Assembly: GCA_023653245.1 (NCBI GenBank)
Contig: JAMNXK010000133.1
Span: 1-6,347, forward strand
Source of the DNA: Tagaea sp.
GTDB taxonomy: Bacteria; Pseudomonadota; Alphaproteobacteria; CACIAM-22H2
Reading direction: 5' to 3'
Length of the DNA stretch: 6,347 nt
This document shows positions 5,487-6,347 of this stretch, piece by piece (the stretch's first letter is position 1; each line of letters begins with the position of its first letter). The position numbers and the translations under genes are program-made. The notes under the pieces are model-generated. The model was not told where the DNA came from, ran no database searches, and saw only the letters and a list, made by a program, of their open reading frames with translations.

Positions 5487-6347
5487 ATGAAGACATCGAA
5501 GATCGGGACGTCCCGGCGGCGGGTGCTTGCCGGCGCGGCGGCTTTGGGCCTCGCGGCGCCGTTCGCGAACCGCACGGCGCTCGGCCAGACGCCGTCGGGC
5601 CAGATCCGCGTCTGGACCTTCATGAGCGCCAGCGGCACCTCGCCGCGCGAGCGCGTGCTGCGCGCGATCATCGACGACTTCCAAGCCAAGAATCCCGGCA
5701 CGACCGTGACGGTCGAATCCCAGCCCTTCCAGGAGCTGGAGACGCGCTTCGTCGCGGCGAGCGCCCAGCGCCGCGCGCCCGACCTGATCTGGATGCGCGA
5801 CACGTTCCTCAGCCTCGTGGTCGATCGCAACGCGCTCGCCGATCTCGATCAGGATCTGACGCCCGCCTTCCGCCGCGAAGCGCTGCCCGACATGTTCGAC
5901 GCCTTCCTGCGCAAATCCGTTTTCGCCGGCAAGCGCGTTTCGCTGCCGTTGTGGCCGTCGCCCTCGCAGATCGTGTTCTATCGCCGCGACGCGCTGCGCG
6001 AGATCGGCATGACGGCCCCGCCGCTCGATTGGCCCGGCTTCGTCGACGCGGCCGCGCGCCTGACCAAAGGCCCGCGCTTCGGCTTGGGCTTGCCGACCTC
6101 CGACAACAGCGTGTCGGCTTTCATCAACATGATGTCGGGCTTCGGGCCGGGCATGTTCGACGAGGCCGGCCGGATCGACCTGACCGGCGCGCAAGCGCTG
6201 GAGACGGCCGAGACCGTGCGCCAGCTCGTGTCGCGCAACGCGGTGTCGAACACGCTGCTCAACGCGATGGGCGACGACATCCAAGATCAGTTCGCCGCCG
6301 GCCGCTTCGCGATGGCCCAGGCCTTCGCCCCGCGCTTCCAGCAATTC
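5487..6347 (+). CDS. ABC transporter extracellular solute-binding protein, family 1 (partial, C-terminus missing)
   Basis: The frame is open from the ATG at 5487 to the right edge, giving 287 residues; family 1 binding proteins are usually about 400-450, so about a third is missing. The N-terminus is a twin-arginine (Tat) signal: TSRRRVLAG at 8-16, a hydrophobic alanine/leucine stretch, and a likely cleavage site after ALG (31-33), with the mature protein starting near Q34. The mature part begins IRVWTF, then has a helix ending in DDFQAKNPGTTVTVE (65-79) and APDLIWMRD (97-105), the typical lobe-1 pattern of sugar-type binding proteins. A hinge-like segment RVSLPLWPSPSQIVFYRRD (about 150-168) matches the family pattern 'y.lP......lyYr.d'. 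It would bind a solute in the periplasm for a CUT1-type importer whose permease and ATPase genes should lie to the right. It probably belongs to the regulator's transcription unit. Family call good; the solute is unknown. Confidence 0.9.
   Translation, partial: MKTSKIGTSRRRVLAGAAALGLAAPFANRTALGQTPSGQIRVWTFMSASGTSPRERVLRAIIDDFQAKNPGTTVTVESQPFQELETRFVAASAQRRAPDLIWMRDTFLSLVVDRNALADLDQDLTPAFRREALPDMFDAFLRKSVFAGKRVSLPLWPSPSQIVFYRRDALREIGMTAPPLDWPGFVDAAARLTKGPRFGLGLPTSDNSVSAFINMMSGFGPGMFDEAGRIDLTGAQALETAETVRQLVSRNAVSNTLLNAMGDDIQDQFAAGRFAMAQAFAPRFQQF

Noticed and set aside
4986..6344. Minus-strand open frame of 452 codons opposite the regulator and solute-binding protein genes
   Set aside because: It crosses two well-supported plus-strand genes and their gap, and is compositionally an antisense shadow.
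1..6347. Mobile element, CRISPR array, tRNA/rRNA or phage genes
   Set aside because: I saw no regularly spaced repeats, transposase or integrase motifs, terminal inverted repeats or recognisable RNA gene on either strand.

Overview
The window is bacterial DNA, roughly two-thirds G+C by eye. Coding frames strongly prefer G or C in the third position, which also leaves long spurious open frames on the opposite strand. The gene families present (DAO-type FAD oxidase, GMC dehydrogenase, mandelate-racemase-like enzyme, FadR-type regulator, Tat-exported solute-binding protein) and the dense packing suggest a soil or plant-associated alphaproteobacterium. The taxonomic guess is inference; no rRNA or marker gene is present.

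Layout. (1) 2-886, plus strand: the C-terminal two-thirds or so of a DAO-family FAD oxidoreductase, resembling sarcosine/opine/glycine oxidase beta-type subunits; its N-terminus lies off the left edge. (2) 883-4657, minus strand: a three-gene set, transcribed right to left. It holds an enolase-superfamily (mandelate racemase group) protein, then after only 5 bp a GMC-family FAD dehydrogenase, then after 137 bp an aspartate-dehydrogenase-like (DUF108) protein. The last gene meets the DAO gene tail to tail, and their stop codons overlap. (3) About 4658-4733: a short divergent control region with two overlapping promoter-like elements, a direct repeat and a small palindrome. (4) 4734-5435, plus strand: a GntR/FadR-type regulator with an FCD ligand domain. 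(5) 5487 to the right edge, plus strand: the N-terminal part of an ABC-transporter periplasmic solute-binding protein with a twin-arginine signal peptide.

How it may work together (inference): the solute-binding protein captures a substrate, probably a sugar, polyol or sugar acid. The enolase-superfamily and GMC enzymes dehydrate/epimerise and oxidise it or a derivative, and the AspDH-like protein performs an NAD(P)-linked step. The FadR-type regulator probably represses both divergent units from the shared control region. The exact substrate cannot be read from the sequence. I see no mobile element, CRISPR array, RNA gene or phage gene. The most interesting points are the K-x-H motif where the mandelate racemase group usually has K-x-K, the departures from family motifs in the AspDH-like protein, and the compact overlapping promoter/operator region. 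I did not find a clearly new type of biological system.
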